64,000 nucleotides of DNA from Thermodesulfobacteriota bacterium. GTDB taxonomy: Bacteria > Desulfobacterota_D > UBA1144 > Nemesobacterales > UBA2774. Below the pieces are notes generated by a model. That model was not told the DNA's origin. It searched no databases and was given only the letters and a program-made list of their open reading frames with translations. The position numbers were made by a program, and so were the translations under genes. The stretch lies in assembly GCA_040754335.1 (NCBI GenBank), contig JBFMCV010000003.1, forward strand, positions 421,356 through 485,355. Reading direction: 5' to 3'. This document shows, one piece after another, positions 9,139-17,761 of this stretch (positions are counted from its first letter, which is position 1; each line of letters starts with the position of its first letter).

Positions 9139-9924
9139 TTACATCGGTTCGAGCTGAATCACGGCGAATACGGCTTCCTGGGGATCCGTCATAACGGCAA
9201 ACCGTCCGACTCCGGGTATGTCCATCGGCACTTTGCATATTCCACCGCCGAGAGACCGGGCCTGATCGACAAAAGCGTCGCAGTCGTTAACCGCGAAATA
9301 AACGAGCCAGCTGGGAGGCACGTCTCCCCGGTTCTCGTCTATTTTCATCATTCCGGCAGCTGGCTTTCCCCCGTTCATGAAAACCGTATAGATCATACCG
9401 CCCATATCGTGCTCCTGCGCCGTCCACCCGAAGAGCCCGGTATAGAATGCTCCTGCTTTCCCAGTATCGTTCGTCATGAGCTCGTTCCAGCATAGAGCAC
9501 CGTGTTCGTTCACGATACGGGCGCCTATGTGCTTCACCGGCTGCCACAGTGACAGGGCAGCACCCGCAGGATCGAGGATCATAGCCATTCTCCCGGCATC
9601 GAATACATCCATCGGTCCGACTATCACCTCGCCGCCCAATGACTTGGTTTCTTTAACGGATTCATCGACATTTGAGACGGATACATAGCTTGCCCAGTGT
9701 GTTGGAACGCCTCGTTCCTCCTGCTCGTCCCACATCTGGTACATTGCGCCAACCTCTTTTCCGCTGAGGGAAGCCATTGTATATACCTTATCGTCGCCGA
9801 TCGGCACGTCCGTATAACTCCAGCCGAAAAGCTTCGAATAAAACCCCTTTGCTATATCGGCGTCTTTCGCCACAAGCTCCGGCCAGCAGAAAGTCCCCGG
9901 CGCGTATCCTGTCATTTCACTCAT
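9139..9924 (-). CDS. Two-domain VOC (glyoxalase-like) protein
   Basis: 261-residue protein with two tandem vicinal-oxygen-chelate domains (about residues 8-125 and 135-258), each starting with FCWPELVAKD / LCWNELMTND and containing FYSKLFGW / FYTGLFGW. This pattern matches CFP32/27-kDa-antigen-like members with no proven substrate; they are often annotated as glyoxalase or bleomycin-resistance-like. The metal-ligand pattern is not clearly complete, so enzymatic activity is open. GGGAGG lies nine bases before ATG. It stands alone. Confidence 0.85.
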   Translation of the reverse strand: MSEMTGYAPGTFCWPELVAKDADIAKGFYSKLFGWSYTDVPIGDDKVYTMASLSGKEVGAMYQMWDEQEERGVPTHWASYVSVSNVDESVKETKSLGGEVIVGPMDVFDAGRMAMILDPAGAALSLWQPVKHIGARIVNEHGALCWNELMTNDTGKAGAFYTGLFGWTAQEHDMGGMIYTVFMNGGKPAAGMMKIDENRGDVPPSWLVYFAVNDCDAFVDQARSLGGGICKVPMDIPGVGRFAVMTDPQEAVFAVIQLEPM

Positions 9925-10019
9925 TTCTGGAAGCCTCCCGGATATTCAGGATTTCAATACGTCAAACGATAACACAAACAGGTTAACGCGATATGAAGCT
10001 CAATGAGTATAACTCACCC

Positions 10020-10057
10020 AAAAAAAGACTGGGGGTGATTTTTGAATCACCCCCAGT
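10020..10057 (-). terminator. Perfect 13-bp hairpin terminator
   Basis: ACTGGGGGTGATT (10028-10040), four-base loop, AATCACCCCCAGT (10045-10057), then on the minus strand C and seven T (10026-10020). It lies upstream of, not after, the VOC gene. Therefore it ends a separate minus-strand transcript. Confidence 0.85.
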
Positions 10058-10105
10058 AGCCAAGAAGGACCCAAGGTGTTAGGGAGGGTATTGGCCCGGA
10101 TAAAA
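10021..10105 (-). ncRNA. Predicted small RNA with C-rich anti-SD stretch
   Basis: Inferred about 85-nt minus-strand transcript. A GATAAT -10 (10117-10112) gives a start near 10105. The body contains ATACCCTCCCTAACACC, a C-rich stretch complementary to Shine-Dalgarno sequences, and ends in a perfect 13-bp hairpin plus T7. No open reading frame with a ribosome site is seen. Upstream is a five-half-site operator array. The combination of promoter, C-rich seed and strong terminator is typical of trans-acting small RNAs; expression is untested. Confidence 0.5.
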
Positions 10106-10111
10106 GGTGGC

Positions 10112-10186
10112 ATTATCAGTACACCATTCCATGATTAAGGAGATATTTAGAAATAATTAAGGCTGTGTTAATGTTTGAGTTAAGGT
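10112..10186 (-). promoter_or_regulatory. Five-half-site tandem operator array and promoter of the small RNA
   Basis: On the minus strand there are 7-bp half-sites CCTTAAC, CATTAAC, CCTTAAT, TCTAAAT and CCTTAAT, with spacers of 5, 4, 4 and 4 bp. Sixteen bases after the last is GATAAT (10117-10112); TGTACT at ten bases is a weaker alternative. The half-sites match those at 1211-1250, so the same OmpR/PhoB-type regulator probably binds both. Confidence 0.55.
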
Positions 10187-10316
10187 ACTTATCCCTCGCC
10201 GGGATCCGAATTGAGTATGAATACAATCAGTCGCGGTCTTCCGCACAGGCTCGGAAGGATGATAGGCTACTCACCCGGACGGCCTGATCGTCCGGTAAAG
10301 AAAAAGGAGAAATCAG

Positions 10317-10727
10317 ATGGAAAGATGGTATGTTCTGACTTTGCTTGCCCTTGTTTGTTTTTCTCTCGGCAGTTTTCTGGGGAAGGTCGCGTCCTTTAAG
10401 GACATCCCGTATCGCGTTTATTTCTTTGAAGCCGTCGGCACGCTTACAGTGTTCACGACATTCGTCGTCTGGAACAGGAACGCCATATTCAGCAACTTTT
10501 CCGTGAACTTCCCTGCCCTCCTCATGGGTCTTACCTGGGGCGTCGGCACGGTGCTCTTTATCGTCGCTATCAAATACGCGAAACTTTCAGTCCTCGTACC
10601 TCTGTCCGCGGTCTATCCCGCGCTGACGGTAATACTGGCGTTCGTATTCCTCGGCGAGAGGCTCGGGCCGAGGGAGATAACCGGAGTGGTATTCGCAGTC
10701 GTCTCGGCGGCGCTCCTGGCGAAGTAA
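10317..10727 (+). CDS. EamA-domain membrane protein (single-domain DMT transporter)
   Basis: 136 residues with about five transmembrane helices and one EamA domain. The C-terminal signature VLVPLSAVYPALTVILAFVFLGERL is typical of drug/metabolite transporter repeats. Most EamA transporters carry two repeats, so this is a half-size protein that would need to dimerise, as in related single-repeat families. AAGGAG lies about eight bases before ATG. It stands alone; the substrate is unknown. Confidence 0.85.
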   Translation: MERWYVLTLLALVCFSLGSFLGKVASFKDIPYRVYFFEAVGTLTVFTTFVVWNRNAIFSNFSVNFPALLMGLTWGVGTVLFIVAIKYAKLSVLVPLSAVYPALTVILAFVFLGERLGPREITGVVFAVVSAALLAK

Positions 10728-10856
10728 TAGAGTCTTATATAAGATGACCCGTAAGGTTAAAAAAGAGCCAGAACATTAGATACCGACTCATCGTGGAAAT
10801 CCAGGCTCTCAAGAATGATCCGGTTCCTCGGCGTCTATGCTTCCAACAACTACGGC

Positions 10857-11777
10857 TTATTGTCTGTAAGAATATTTTCTTCGTACGGCGTAACAGAACG
10901 AAATAACTCCCAACACGCCAGCCAGGATCATCATTCCCCATTCGCTAACGGCAGGAATTGTAGTACGCTGACTCAGTTCGAAGGGTGAAAACACCAATGC
11001 GTCGGAACAAACCGGCAGCTCCGATATTATCTCAACACCGCCGTCTCCGGGATTCAGGGTTGCAAGGAGCCGATCCGAGGGAGTATCCAGAACAGAACCG
11101 TACAGAACTCCGGTTATGGGATTAAAATCCAGCGCATTGAACAGCGAAGATATATTTGTAAGAAATGTCCCCTGACCGGTATTACGGTTGATATTTATTA
11201 GATTAAAAATTTGCGCGCCAAACAGCGTCCCGTCTTCTCTTATCGCCAATCCGACTTCAACACCGTTAAAACCTATCGGACCGATTATCGCGCCCTGACC
11301 CGTACTCGTGTCAATTTGAAGAAGTCTGTCCGAACCGCCGGGACAAGCGTCCCCCCAGCCGTATAAGATATCTTGGTCATTGTAATAGGTTAGATCGGGT
11401 ACTCTGCCGCATTCATTCGGATCGCCTTCGCGTCCGATCTCTCCTATCACGTTCCCCTGACCGCTGAACGGGTCTATTTCAATCAGGACTGCAACACGCG
11501 TTCCGTTCTCGTCCGCTTCGGCACTTCCCACCAGCCGGCCGTCGGTCAAAAAAGCCAGACCGCTCACACCAGCGAAACCTATCGGACCGATTACTGTTGA
11601 TACCCCTGTCACCGGGTCTATTCTGTATAATGTGCTATTTCCGAAGCCCGGGTCGAAACCACAATCGTCAGGCATAGCGACAAAGAGTGTTCCGGCCGGA
11701 AGCACCTGAGAATAGGAAGACTTGTAGCTGATTATTAACGCACAGAAAATAAGGAATACGGTTAGCAGCTTACGCAT
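10857..11777 (-). CDS. IPTL-CTERM sorted secreted protein, propeller-like
   Basis: 306 residues with a signal peptide (cut near SYSQ, residue 24) and repeats such as STVIGPIGFAGVSGLAF and GAIIGPIGFNGVEVGLAI, which suggest a beta-propeller. The C-terminus carries a sorting signal: IPAVSEWGMM, a transmembrane helix ILAGVLGVISFCYAV and basic RRK. This is an IPTL-CTERM variant; that class is predicted to be processed by exosortase-like XrtH and anchored at or released from the surface. No such protease is in the window. GGGAGGGG precedes ATG; a TTGACA-17-TATCAT promoter is upstream. Role unknown, probably surface-exposed. Confidence 0.85.
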   Translation of the reverse strand: MRKLLTVFLIFCALIISYKSSYSQVLPAGTLFVAMPDDCGFDPGFGNSTLYRIDPVTGVSTVIGPIGFAGVSGLAFLTDGRLVGSAEADENGTRVAVLIEIDPFSGQGNVIGEIGREGDPNECGRVPDLTYYNDQDILYGWGDACPGGSDRLLQIDTSTGQGAIIGPIGFNGVEVGLAIREDGTLFGAQIFNLININRNTGQGTFLTNISSLFNALDFNPITGVLYGSVLDTPSDRLLATLNPGDGGVEIISELPVCSDALVFSPFELSQRTTIPAVSEWGMMILAGVLGVISFCYAVRRKYSYRQ

Positions 11778-11809
11778 GGGGAAGCCCCTCCCGGAAAAAA
11801 ATTTTAAAA

Positions 11810-11838
11810 ATGATATTTAATATATGTTATTTTGTCAA
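11810..11838 (-). promoter_or_regulatory. Promoter of the IPTL-CTERM gene
   Basis: TTGACA (11838-11833), 17-base AT-rich spacer, TATCAT (11815-11810), five of six. It lies about 30 bases before ATG 11777. Confidence 0.6.
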
Positions 11839-11926
11839 TCCTTAAATCAACTTATCTCTGATTTCTATGCTGGAAATTATTCAAATCCGATCAGTGATTC
11901 CGTCTTAGGTGGTACGCATATGCGTT

Positions 11927-12604
11927 TCAATTCACTATGCGGTAAGTTGTATTCTCGTTTTTTGCCTTTTCAAGCTCCTCTTCCAGAAATGCAATCCTGT
12001 CTTGAAGCTGTCTGACACGTTCCGTCAAGGATTCGACAGGGTCTGGCAGCTTGTTATGCTCGAGGCCTGAATAGTAGGGAAAAACCTCTCCGGGCACGAC
12101 ACTGCCCGGTATGCCTACTACGGTCGAATTCGCCGGCACGTCTCTGATAACGACGGAATTCGCCCCGACCTTGGAGTTATCTCCGATCGACAGCGGTCCC
12201 AGTATTTTTGCGCCCGCGCCTACAGTCACGTTGTTCCCGACGGTCGGATGGCGCTTGCCCTTTGTAAAACTCGTACCGCCGAGTGTGACGCCGTGATAGA
12301 TCGTCACGTTCTCCCCTATTTCGGAAGTCTCGCCAATGACTACCCCCATCCCATGGTCTATGAAGAACCCCTTACCTATCTCGGCTCCCGGGTGGATCTC
12401 GATCCCTGTGAAGAACCGTGAGAGCTGAGACATCACCCTCGCTGCGAATTTGAAGTTTTTCTTCCAGAGGCGATGCGCAATACGGTGGGATACGATAGCC
12501 TGAAAACCGGGATAGGCGACGATTACCTCGAGCGAGTTCCTCGCTGCGGGGTCCCTATCGAATACCGCCGCAAAATCAGTCTTTATGTCGTTTAGAATTC
12601 CCAT
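11927..12604 (-). CDS. cysE: Serine O-acetyltransferase
   Basis: 225 residues. It acetylates serine with acetyl-CoA to O-acetylserine, the substrate of cysteine synthase. The N-terminal helical domain is short (SAT/EpsC type), followed by a left-handed beta-helix of hexapeptide repeats (about 70-170): [30 protein letters not shown] and [13 protein letters not shown]. Conserved catalytic His residues are in IDHG and YHGVTLGG. A coiled tail (about 195-220) ends it. It lies 45 bases downstream of the GDPD gene start region on the opposite order, with no clear ribosome site. It would feed the cysteine synthase encoded at 50661. Confidence 0.93.
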   Translation of the reverse strand: MGILNDIKTDFAAVFDRDPAARNSLEVIVAYPGFQAIVSHRIAHRLWKKNFKFAARVMSQLSRFFTGIEIHPGAEIGKGFFIDHGMGVVIGETSEIGENVTIYHGVTLGGTSFTKGKRHPTVGNNVTVGAGAKILGPLSIGDNSKVGANSVVIRDVPANSTVVGIPGSVVPGEVFPYYSGLEHNKLPDPVESLTERVRQLQDRIAFLEEELEKAKNENTTYRIVN

Positions 12605-12649
12605 AATTATTCAGTTATCGGGAAGAGAGCATCTATTATACAATATCCG

Positions 12650-13348
12650 CTACAGTAAATCGGGTTTATTCGTCACTATGCCGCTGACCCCTATCTCCCT
12701 AAGCCTTTCGGCGCTATGCCTGACATCCACGGTCCAGGTGAATAGAAGCATCCCGGCGTCACGGGCCCTCTCGGCGAGGCCCCTCGTAATAAACCACCTG
12801 AACGGCGCGACAGCGTCGGCGCCGCACTCTTTTGCAGTTCTCAAGGGGTCGGCCGAGGCAACGAGAATGAGCCCGGTTTTTAAACCCCTCTCCAGCTCCT
12901 TTACGGCCCTGAGCCTGACGGATTTGAACGAGACGATGAACACGTCGTCCATCACGCCGTAATCTCTTATGACCTTTATCACCCGCTCCTCGAGCATATC
13001 CTCCTTGAGCTCGATCACGAACTTCGTCTTTCCCGCCGCCGACTCGATCGCCTCTTCAAGCGTCGGTATCTTCTCTCCCATGCCGGCATCGAGCTCCTTA
13101 AGCTCATCGAGGGACTTCAACCCTACGAGTCCTTTCCCGTCGGTCGTCCTGTCGACCCCCCTGTCGTGGATAACCACCAGACGACCGTCGAGTGACTTTC
13201 TCACGTCGAACTCGACCATATCCGTCCCGAGCTCTATTGCTTTCCTGAAAGAACGGAGAGTATTCTCGGGCTCATAAGCGCTCGCGCCCCTGTGCGCTAT
13301 CTTTATAAAGAACCGTTCCGGCGAGCTCACCACCTGAGTAATATACAC
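12650..13348 (-). CDS. Glycerophosphodiester phosphodiesterase
   Basis: 232-residue GDPD-family enzyme that hydrolyses glycerophosphodiesters to glycerol-3-phosphate plus an alcohol. Catalytic motifs are visible: IAHRGASAYEPENTLRSF, EFDVRKSLDGRLVVIHD (metal ligands and general acid/base His) and KFVIELKE. There is no signal peptide, so it is cytoplasmic (UgpQ type). The start is GTG 13348; other GTGs seven or eight codons in are possible. Its start faces the divergent prenyltransferase gene. Confidence 0.92.
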   Translation of the reverse strand: MYITQVVSSPERFFIKIAHRGASAYEPENTLRSFRKAIELGTDMVEFDVRKSLDGRLVVIHDRGVDRTTDGKGLVGLKSLDELKELDAGMGEKIPTLEEAIESAAGKTKFVIELKEDMLEERVIKVIRDYGVMDDVFIVSFKSVRLRAVKELERGLKTGLILVASADPLRTAKECGADAVAPFRWFITRGLAERARDAGMLLFTWTVDVRHSAERLREIGVSGIVTNKPDLL

Positions 13349-13399
13349 AGTAATAACAGGTCTTTGCTAAAATACCGAAAAATAGTAGAATGCTTAGGA

Positions 13400-14284
13400 A
13401 TGCAGGCTTTCTTGAGAGACATCGCGTACACACTGCGGCCCCAGCAATGGGTGAAGAACTTCCTGGTCCTGGCTCCTCCTTTCTTCGGCGGCGCTCTTTT
13501 CACGAACACCGACTTGTTTATAAAAATGTTCTTTGCTTTTATTGGGTTCTCTCTCGCCTCTTCAACAGCTTATATCATAAACGATATATCCGACATCGAG
13601 TACGACCGCCTGCACCCCAAAAAGAAGGAAAGGCCGCTGACTTCGGGCAGAATAAACATATTCACGGCGGTCGTCCTGGGAGTAGTGACCCTCGCGCTGT
13701 CGTTGTGGGCGTCCTTTACAATCGGCATCGATTTCCTTGTCATAACGGGGCTGTACCTCATGCTCTCACTCTCGTATTCGTATTACCTTCAGAAAATAGA
13801 AATAATCGACGTATTTTGCATCGCTATCGGCTTTGTCCTGAGGATCGAAGCCGGCGGCATAGCCTCCGGCATAGAGGTCTCCAACTGGCTTCTCCTCACG
13901 ACCTTTCTCCTGTCTCTGCTCCTCGGATTCGGAAAGAGGCGCCACGAGCTCGCCCTGCACAACGGCCCGCAAAACTCTTTCAGGGAGGTGCTTTCCCGGT
14001 ACAACACGAGCTTTCTCGACACAACGCTCAGCATCTTCGCAACCACAGCTATAGTTACATATGCCATATATACGGTCGAAATCGAGTCGAGGATATTCCT
14101 CATCACGGTCCCGCTTGCGGTCTTCGGAGTGCTCAGATACATGTACCTCGTTCAAACGGACACGAGAGGAGACCCGACCGAGTCACTTTATAAAGACAGG
14201 CCGTTATTGCTGACCGTATTACTGTGGTTCCTGATAACTACGGTTATCATCTATTTCCAGAATATCGCGGGCTTCTTCGAGTAA
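13400..14284 (+). CDS. Decaprenyl-phosphate phosphoribosyltransferase-like UbiA enzyme
   Basis: 294-residue polytopic membrane prenyltransferase. The opening LRPQQWVKNFLVLAPPFFGG and the Asp-rich NDISDIEYDRLHPKKKERPL match the DPPR-synthase branch of the UbiA family, which moves phosphoribose to polyprenyl phosphate for arabinose or related glycan building. A second loop FGKRRHEL is also typical. The frame is open to 13292, but ATG 13400 matches the family start. It overlaps the convergent TPR glycosyltransferase gene by 66 bases at the 3' end. The glycan it serves is not known here. Confidence 0.85.
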   Translation: MQAFLRDIAYTLRPQQWVKNFLVLAPPFFGGALFTNTDLFIKMFFAFIGFSLASSTAYIINDISDIEYDRLHPKKKERPLTSGRINIFTAVVLGVVTLALSLWASFTIGIDFLVITGLYLMLSLSYSYYLQKIEIIDVFCIAIGFVLRIEAGGIASGIEVSNWLLLTTFLLSLLLGFGKRRHELALHNGPQNSFREVLSRYNTSFLDTTLSIFATTAIVTYAIYTVEIESRIFLITVPLAVFGVLRYMYLVQTDTRGDPTESLYKDRPLLLTVLLWFLITTVIIYFQNIAGFFE

Positions 14285-16021
14285 GTTTTCCGGAAGTCCT
14301 ATACCTATAGCAGCCTGCGCCGCTTTTCTGGCTTTGTCCGTATCGCCTGTCTTGAGATATATCTTCGCCAGGAGGAGGTTCGCCCTTCCGTAATATTGAT
14401 AGCGTTTCAATGCCTCTTTGACATATCTTTCCGCTTCAATATAACTATCGGCAGAGCCTGTCATCTCGCCGTTGATGTAATAAATAAGACCCAGGTGGTA
14501 GTAGGTCTTCCCGTAACCCGGATCGTACCCCAGCGCCTTGCGAAACCAAATTTCGGCCCTCTCGTACTCTCCCTTGTCCAGATAAACGAGCGCCATATTG
14601 TTCGCGGTAATCGCCAGCCCCCTCGGGCTGTCCTTAAGCTCCGGGGAAAGCGCTATTTTGAATTCCCTTATCGCCCCGTTGTGATCGCCGTTGTTGGACA
14701 GGGCGAGCCCGTAGTTCGAATGAGGGAGCGGATGATGAGGGGATTTGAGTGACGTATCTCTCCAGAGAGCCAGGTCGTCCCTCCAAATGCCCTGCCCTTT
14801 ATATGCGACGACCGCGTACGAAACAATCAAAAGAAAGCCTAACCCCCATGCAACGGCCCTGAAATGCGCCCTTCTCGCGGCTTCCACCAACCAATAGCCG
14901 GTTAGAAGACAGAACCCTGCCGAGGGAATGTATAGATAGCGCTCCGCGAGGGGGGTGGGGGAAATCGAGACTATGGCTATCAGCATCGAAGGCGCGAGCG
15001 TAACCAGAATCCAGAATATGCCGAAGGCGGTGATATTTTCCCTCTTGTTTATGGATATGAAGCTCAGCGCCGCCAGCACCGCAAGCAGGACGATGGAAGA
15101 GATTATATAAGGGAATTCTTTCGGGACGCTGGTGATAAAAGGGTTAAAGCCGAAGGGAAATACCAGCTTGTCCATATACGCTAGGAATGAGCCCAGAAGG
15201 GTCTTGCTCAACCCGATATATATCGGGATACTTGATATTTGCTCCCCCGGGATTACCGCCTGTTTCACGCCCTCGCTTGCGAGTCCCTGATTTATCTCGG
15301 GGATCTCGAAAGCGAGTCCCCTGAGATACAGATAGAGCAGTGTTACGCCCAGATAGACCGCATATTTTGGAAGGTTCTTCCAATTGAAGAGCCTCCGGTT
15401 CATGAGGTCGAAGACGAGTGCCAATAGCGGAAAGACTATCGCGACCTCCTTTGAAAAAAGGGAGAGCAAGAGACTCAGTCCCGTGAGCGCTAAATACCAT
15501 GCGCGCCTGTATGAAAGAATATGGCAAATAAAAGCGAGGAAGAGGAAAAGCGCGCAGAGTACGTCCGACCTTCCGGCAATCCAGGAAACGGACTCCACAT
15601 GCATCGGATACAGGGTAAAGAGGAGTGCCGCCAGGAAAGCCGCCGCCTCACTTCCGGCGGCGCCGGATTCCCTCAATAAGAGAACTGCAAATACGTAAAA
15701 AAGGACCACCGAAAGAGAGTGGAACAGGAGGTTGCTCAGGTGATAACCGAAAGGCGATATCCCCCATAACCCGTTGTCCGCAACCCACGATATATATACG
15801 ATGGGGCGGTAATAACGCTCCTGCTTGTTCTCAATATCCCCGGGTATCACGTAATATATAATGCTCGAAGGATCGTAATTGACGTTCTGCTTCGTTATCA
15901 TCTCAATGTCGTCCCAGACAAAATCGTTTCTGAGCGATGGTGAGTAAAGGGCAAAGGAAAGGAGAAACAGGAAAAGAGCCGATAGCAGCCTGCTGGCTAT
16001 GAGTTTGGATAACAATTCCAT
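14219..16021 (-). CDS. TPR-containing membrane glycosyltransferase (TMTC-like)
   Basis: 600-residue protein with about ten or more transmembrane helices, then a TPR solenoid (about residues 430-590). The first loop has FVWDDIEMI (Trp36-Asp-Asp), the acidic pair seen in GT-C glycosyltransferases, and YYRPIVYISWVADNGLWG and HVESVSWIAGRSDVL are TMTC-like hallmarks. It probably moves sugar from polyprenyl-phosphate donors to proteins or glycans on the outer face of the inner membrane. Its 3' end overlaps the prenyltransferase gene by 66 bases on the other strand. Together they suggest a polyprenyl-linked glycan pathway. Confidence 0.83.
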   Translation of the reverse strand: MELLSKLIASRLLSALFLFLLSFALYSPSLRNDFVWDDIEMITKQNVNYDPSSIIYYVIPGDIENKQERYYRPIVYISWVADNGLWGISPFGYHLSNLLFHSLSVVLFYVFAVLLLRESGAAGSEAAAFLAALLFTLYPMHVESVSWIAGRSDVLCALFLFLAFICHILSYRRAWYLALTGLSLLLSLFSKEVAIVFPLLALVFDLMNRRLFNWKNLPKYAVYLGVTLLYLYLRGLAFEIPEINQGLASEGVKQAVIPGEQISSIPIYIGLSKTLLGSFLAYMDKLVFPFGFNPFITSVPKEFPYIISSIVLLAVLAALSFISINKRENITAFGIFWILVTLAPSMLIAIVSISPTPLAERYLYIPSAGFCLLTGYWLVEAARRAHFRAVAWGLGFLLIVSYAVVAYKGQGIWRDDLALWRDTSLKSPHHPLPHSNYGLALSNNGDHNGAIREFKIALSPELKDSPRGLAITANNMALVYLDKGEYERAEIWFRKALGYDPGYGKTYYHLGLIYYINGEMTGSADSYIEAERYVKEALKRYQYYGRANLLLAKIYLKTGDTDKARKAAQAAIGIGLPENLLEEARDILEIDDNRSYQEPQ

Positions 16022-16138
16022 GAGCTGACTAATTATATCACCCTGGTGCGCGTTATATCGGCAGCCGGGGGAAGGAATTTCCGGGCAGTTATATCTTTAA
16101 GCCAGCGCCGTTTCCGGGTTAAGCCCCGACAAGCGCTG

Positions 16139-16918
16139 TCAGCGGAAGAGATCGTCTTCGGGACTTCTTATAATCTCCCTGGCCCCTCCGCCGCCCTTCT
16201 CAAAGACGTACCCACGGATAACTACGACGGGGACCGAATCAGCCTTTTCCATCGCGAGGCCGGCCGCAGAGGCTATCTCGTCTGCTACAGCCATTACCGT
16301 CGCGCTAAGGACGAGGCCCTTCGAATCCTTCCCACCCCTGTAGTCCTTGAGCGGCTTTATCCCCGAGCATCCTATCGCGATATCGACAAGCCCCTCCCTC
16401 CACGGTCTTCCGACGGTGTCGGTTATAATGACCGCCACGTCCGCTCCGGACTCCCGTTTAAACCCCTTTACGAGGTTCCCGGCAGACATGTCCGAATCGA
16501 GCGGCAGGAGCGTCACCGAATCTCCCCCCGACACGTTCGAGGCGTCGACTCCCGCGTTCGCCGAAATAACCCCGCCTCTCGTCTCGACGATCAGCCTGCC
16601 CTTTTCCGGCTTCCGCTGGTCCATCCTGATGATTTTCGTAGTCTCGCCGAGTATCACCTCGACGAGGCGGGGGTCCTTGCTCACCTCCCTCGAGAGCGTT
16701 AAAGCGAACGGGGACGGCTCCACTTCGCTCAGTTTAACTATGCGGTTCTCAGCCTTGGATACAATCTTCTGAGCGAAAACGACTATATCCCCGTCGAGCA
16801 ATGAAAGCCCGTTGTCCTCAAGCGCTCGGGATAAGATCTTCACGAGATCGTCTCCGGGCTTGATCTCCGGGATGCCCCGTACCGGGATTATAGAAATTGA
16901 GCCTTGGGTGTTCGCCAT
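16139..16918 (-). CDS. cofE: Coenzyme F420-0:L-glutamate ligase
   Basis: 259 residues matching CofE, which adds gamma-linked glutamate to F420-0 using GTP. Visible family blocks: ISIIPVRGIPEIKPGDDL, GDIVVFAQKIVSKAENR, GGVISANAGVDASNV, IITDTVGRPWREGLVDIAIG and the Gly-rich tail EKGGGGAREIIRSPEDDLFR. There is no C-terminal FMN-reductase domain as in actinobacterial FbiB. ATG 16918 is chosen: AGGAAGG sits a few bases upstream and the family start follows. An open frame extends upstream over the next gene but is a shadow. It suggests F420-dependent redox chemistry in the host. No other cof genes are in the window. Confidence 0.92.
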   Translation of the reverse strand: MANTQGSISIIPVRGIPEIKPGDDLVKILSRALEDNGLSLLDGDIVVFAQKIVSKAENRIVKLSEVEPSPFALTLSREVSKDPRLVEVILGETTKIIRMDQRKPEKGRLIVETRGGVISANAGVDASNVSGGDSVTLLPLDSDMSAGNLVKGFKRESGADVAVIITDTVGRPWREGLVDIAIGCSGIKPLKDYRGGKDSKGLVLSATVMAVADEIASAAGLAMEKADSVPVVVIRGYVFEKGGGGAREIIRSPEDDLFR

Positions 16919-17077
16919 ATGCCTTCCTGTAAAAAATCTAAGCCGATCGTTCAAAGATAATAGTATAGAGCGAAACTTATGCAAGAAACGATATTTGCGG
17001 CGTATGCCGAACCCAGACTCGGTCTGGAGGGCGGTTCGGATATTTAGACGCCTGTCCGTTATACTTACATACCGAAA

Positions 17078-17509
17078 ATGAAAGTCCCGAAGCTGATACA
17101 TTCGATAGAGGAGCTGGTCAGGCTTGCGGACAAGGAGTTCTACTATAGGGAGAATAACCTTCAGCTGACGTTCTCCTCCGAGGACTCCGTCTTCGTAATA
17201 GGAACGAGGGAAGACGGAGCGGTTTATCTCTCCGTCTATTACGGCTCCGAGATGGGGTTCAAATTCTATATGGAGAAAGACGGAACGCTGCTTATGGAGG
17301 AAGGCAGCATTCCGGGGCTCCTCGAGCATTCCGGCCCTGAGCATTTACTTAACATGATAAACGACTCGGGCGAGTTCCTGCTCCGTTTTGGCAGGGAAGC
17401 AATAGAATGGGGGAGCTACGAGTTTAAAACCATGGATCAGGTCAGGGAGGAATTTGAACGACTCAGACAGGGGGATAAAAAGAAAGACACGGAGAGGGAG
17501 TGGCATTGA
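17078..17509 (+). CDS. Hypothetical protein
   Basis: 143-residue soluble, acidic protein with no recognised domain. It has no signal or membrane segment; the composition is ordinary (VFVIGTREDGAVYLSVYYG) and the C-terminus is charged (RQGDKKKDTEREWH). Base composition matches the surrounding genome. It is divergent from cofE and is the last native-looking gene before the AT-rich island. No clear ribosome site precedes ATG 17078. Probably a real gene because codon use is coherent; no function can be given. Confidence 0.6.
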   Translation: MKVPKLIHSIEELVRLADKEFYYRENNLQLTFSSEDSVFVIGTREDGAVYLSVYYGSEMGFKFYMEKDGTLLMEEGSIPGLLEHSGPEHLLNMINDSGEFLLRFGREAIEWGSYEFKTMDQVREEFERLRQGDKKKDTEREWH

Positions 17510-17517
17510 TATGGAAC

Positions 17518-17541
17518 ATTGGAATATCCGATATTGCCAAT
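17518..17541. repeat. Imperfect palindrome at the left edge of the AT-rich island
   Basis: ATTGGAATAT (17518-17527), CCG, ATATTGCCAAT (17531-17541): an inverted repeat with one extra base in the right arm. It begins eight bases after the last native gene and marks the switch to AT-rich DNA. There is no T-run, so it is a poor terminator. It could be a boundary or operator site; no matching copy was found at the right edge. Confidence 0.35.
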
Positions 17542-17670
17542 AATTGCAGAGAGTTGTTTACACTATGTGACGATAATAACCCGTGAAAACACGTAAATTT
17601 AGAATTAAGATATAGAGCATTCTTTCATTCCTTGAAAACCCGCCAAAACTTTAAACTACTGCAAGTCACC

Positions 17671-17700
17671 TTGATAATTTTATCGCACGCATTTTATATT
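17671..17700 (+). promoter_or_regulatory. Candidate promoter of the defence-like island
   Basis: TTGATA (17671-17676), 18-base spacer, TATATT (17695-17700). An alternative perfect TATAAT (17714-17719) lacks a good -35. Both precede the ParB-like gene and could drive the four genes together. Confidence 0.45.
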
Positions 17701-17761
17701 TACATTAACATTATATAATTACAAATAGCATTGGTACAGATATATGTTCGGAGAAACGAAT

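Larger units (their letters stand above)
9925..10316. other. 392-base intergenic region holding a regulated RNA unit
   Basis: No protein gene with a credible ribosome site was found. The stretch holds the operator array, the -10, the predicted small RNA and its terminator described separately, and the AAGGAG ribosome site of the EamA gene at its right end. Confidence 0.6.

Noticed and set aside
16919-17344. Upstream extension of the cofE frame
   Set aside because: CofE family start lies at 16918; the extension overlaps the gene at 17078 and lacks homology.
17518-17541. Palindrome as an att site
   Set aside because: No second copy at the right edge, no integrase.
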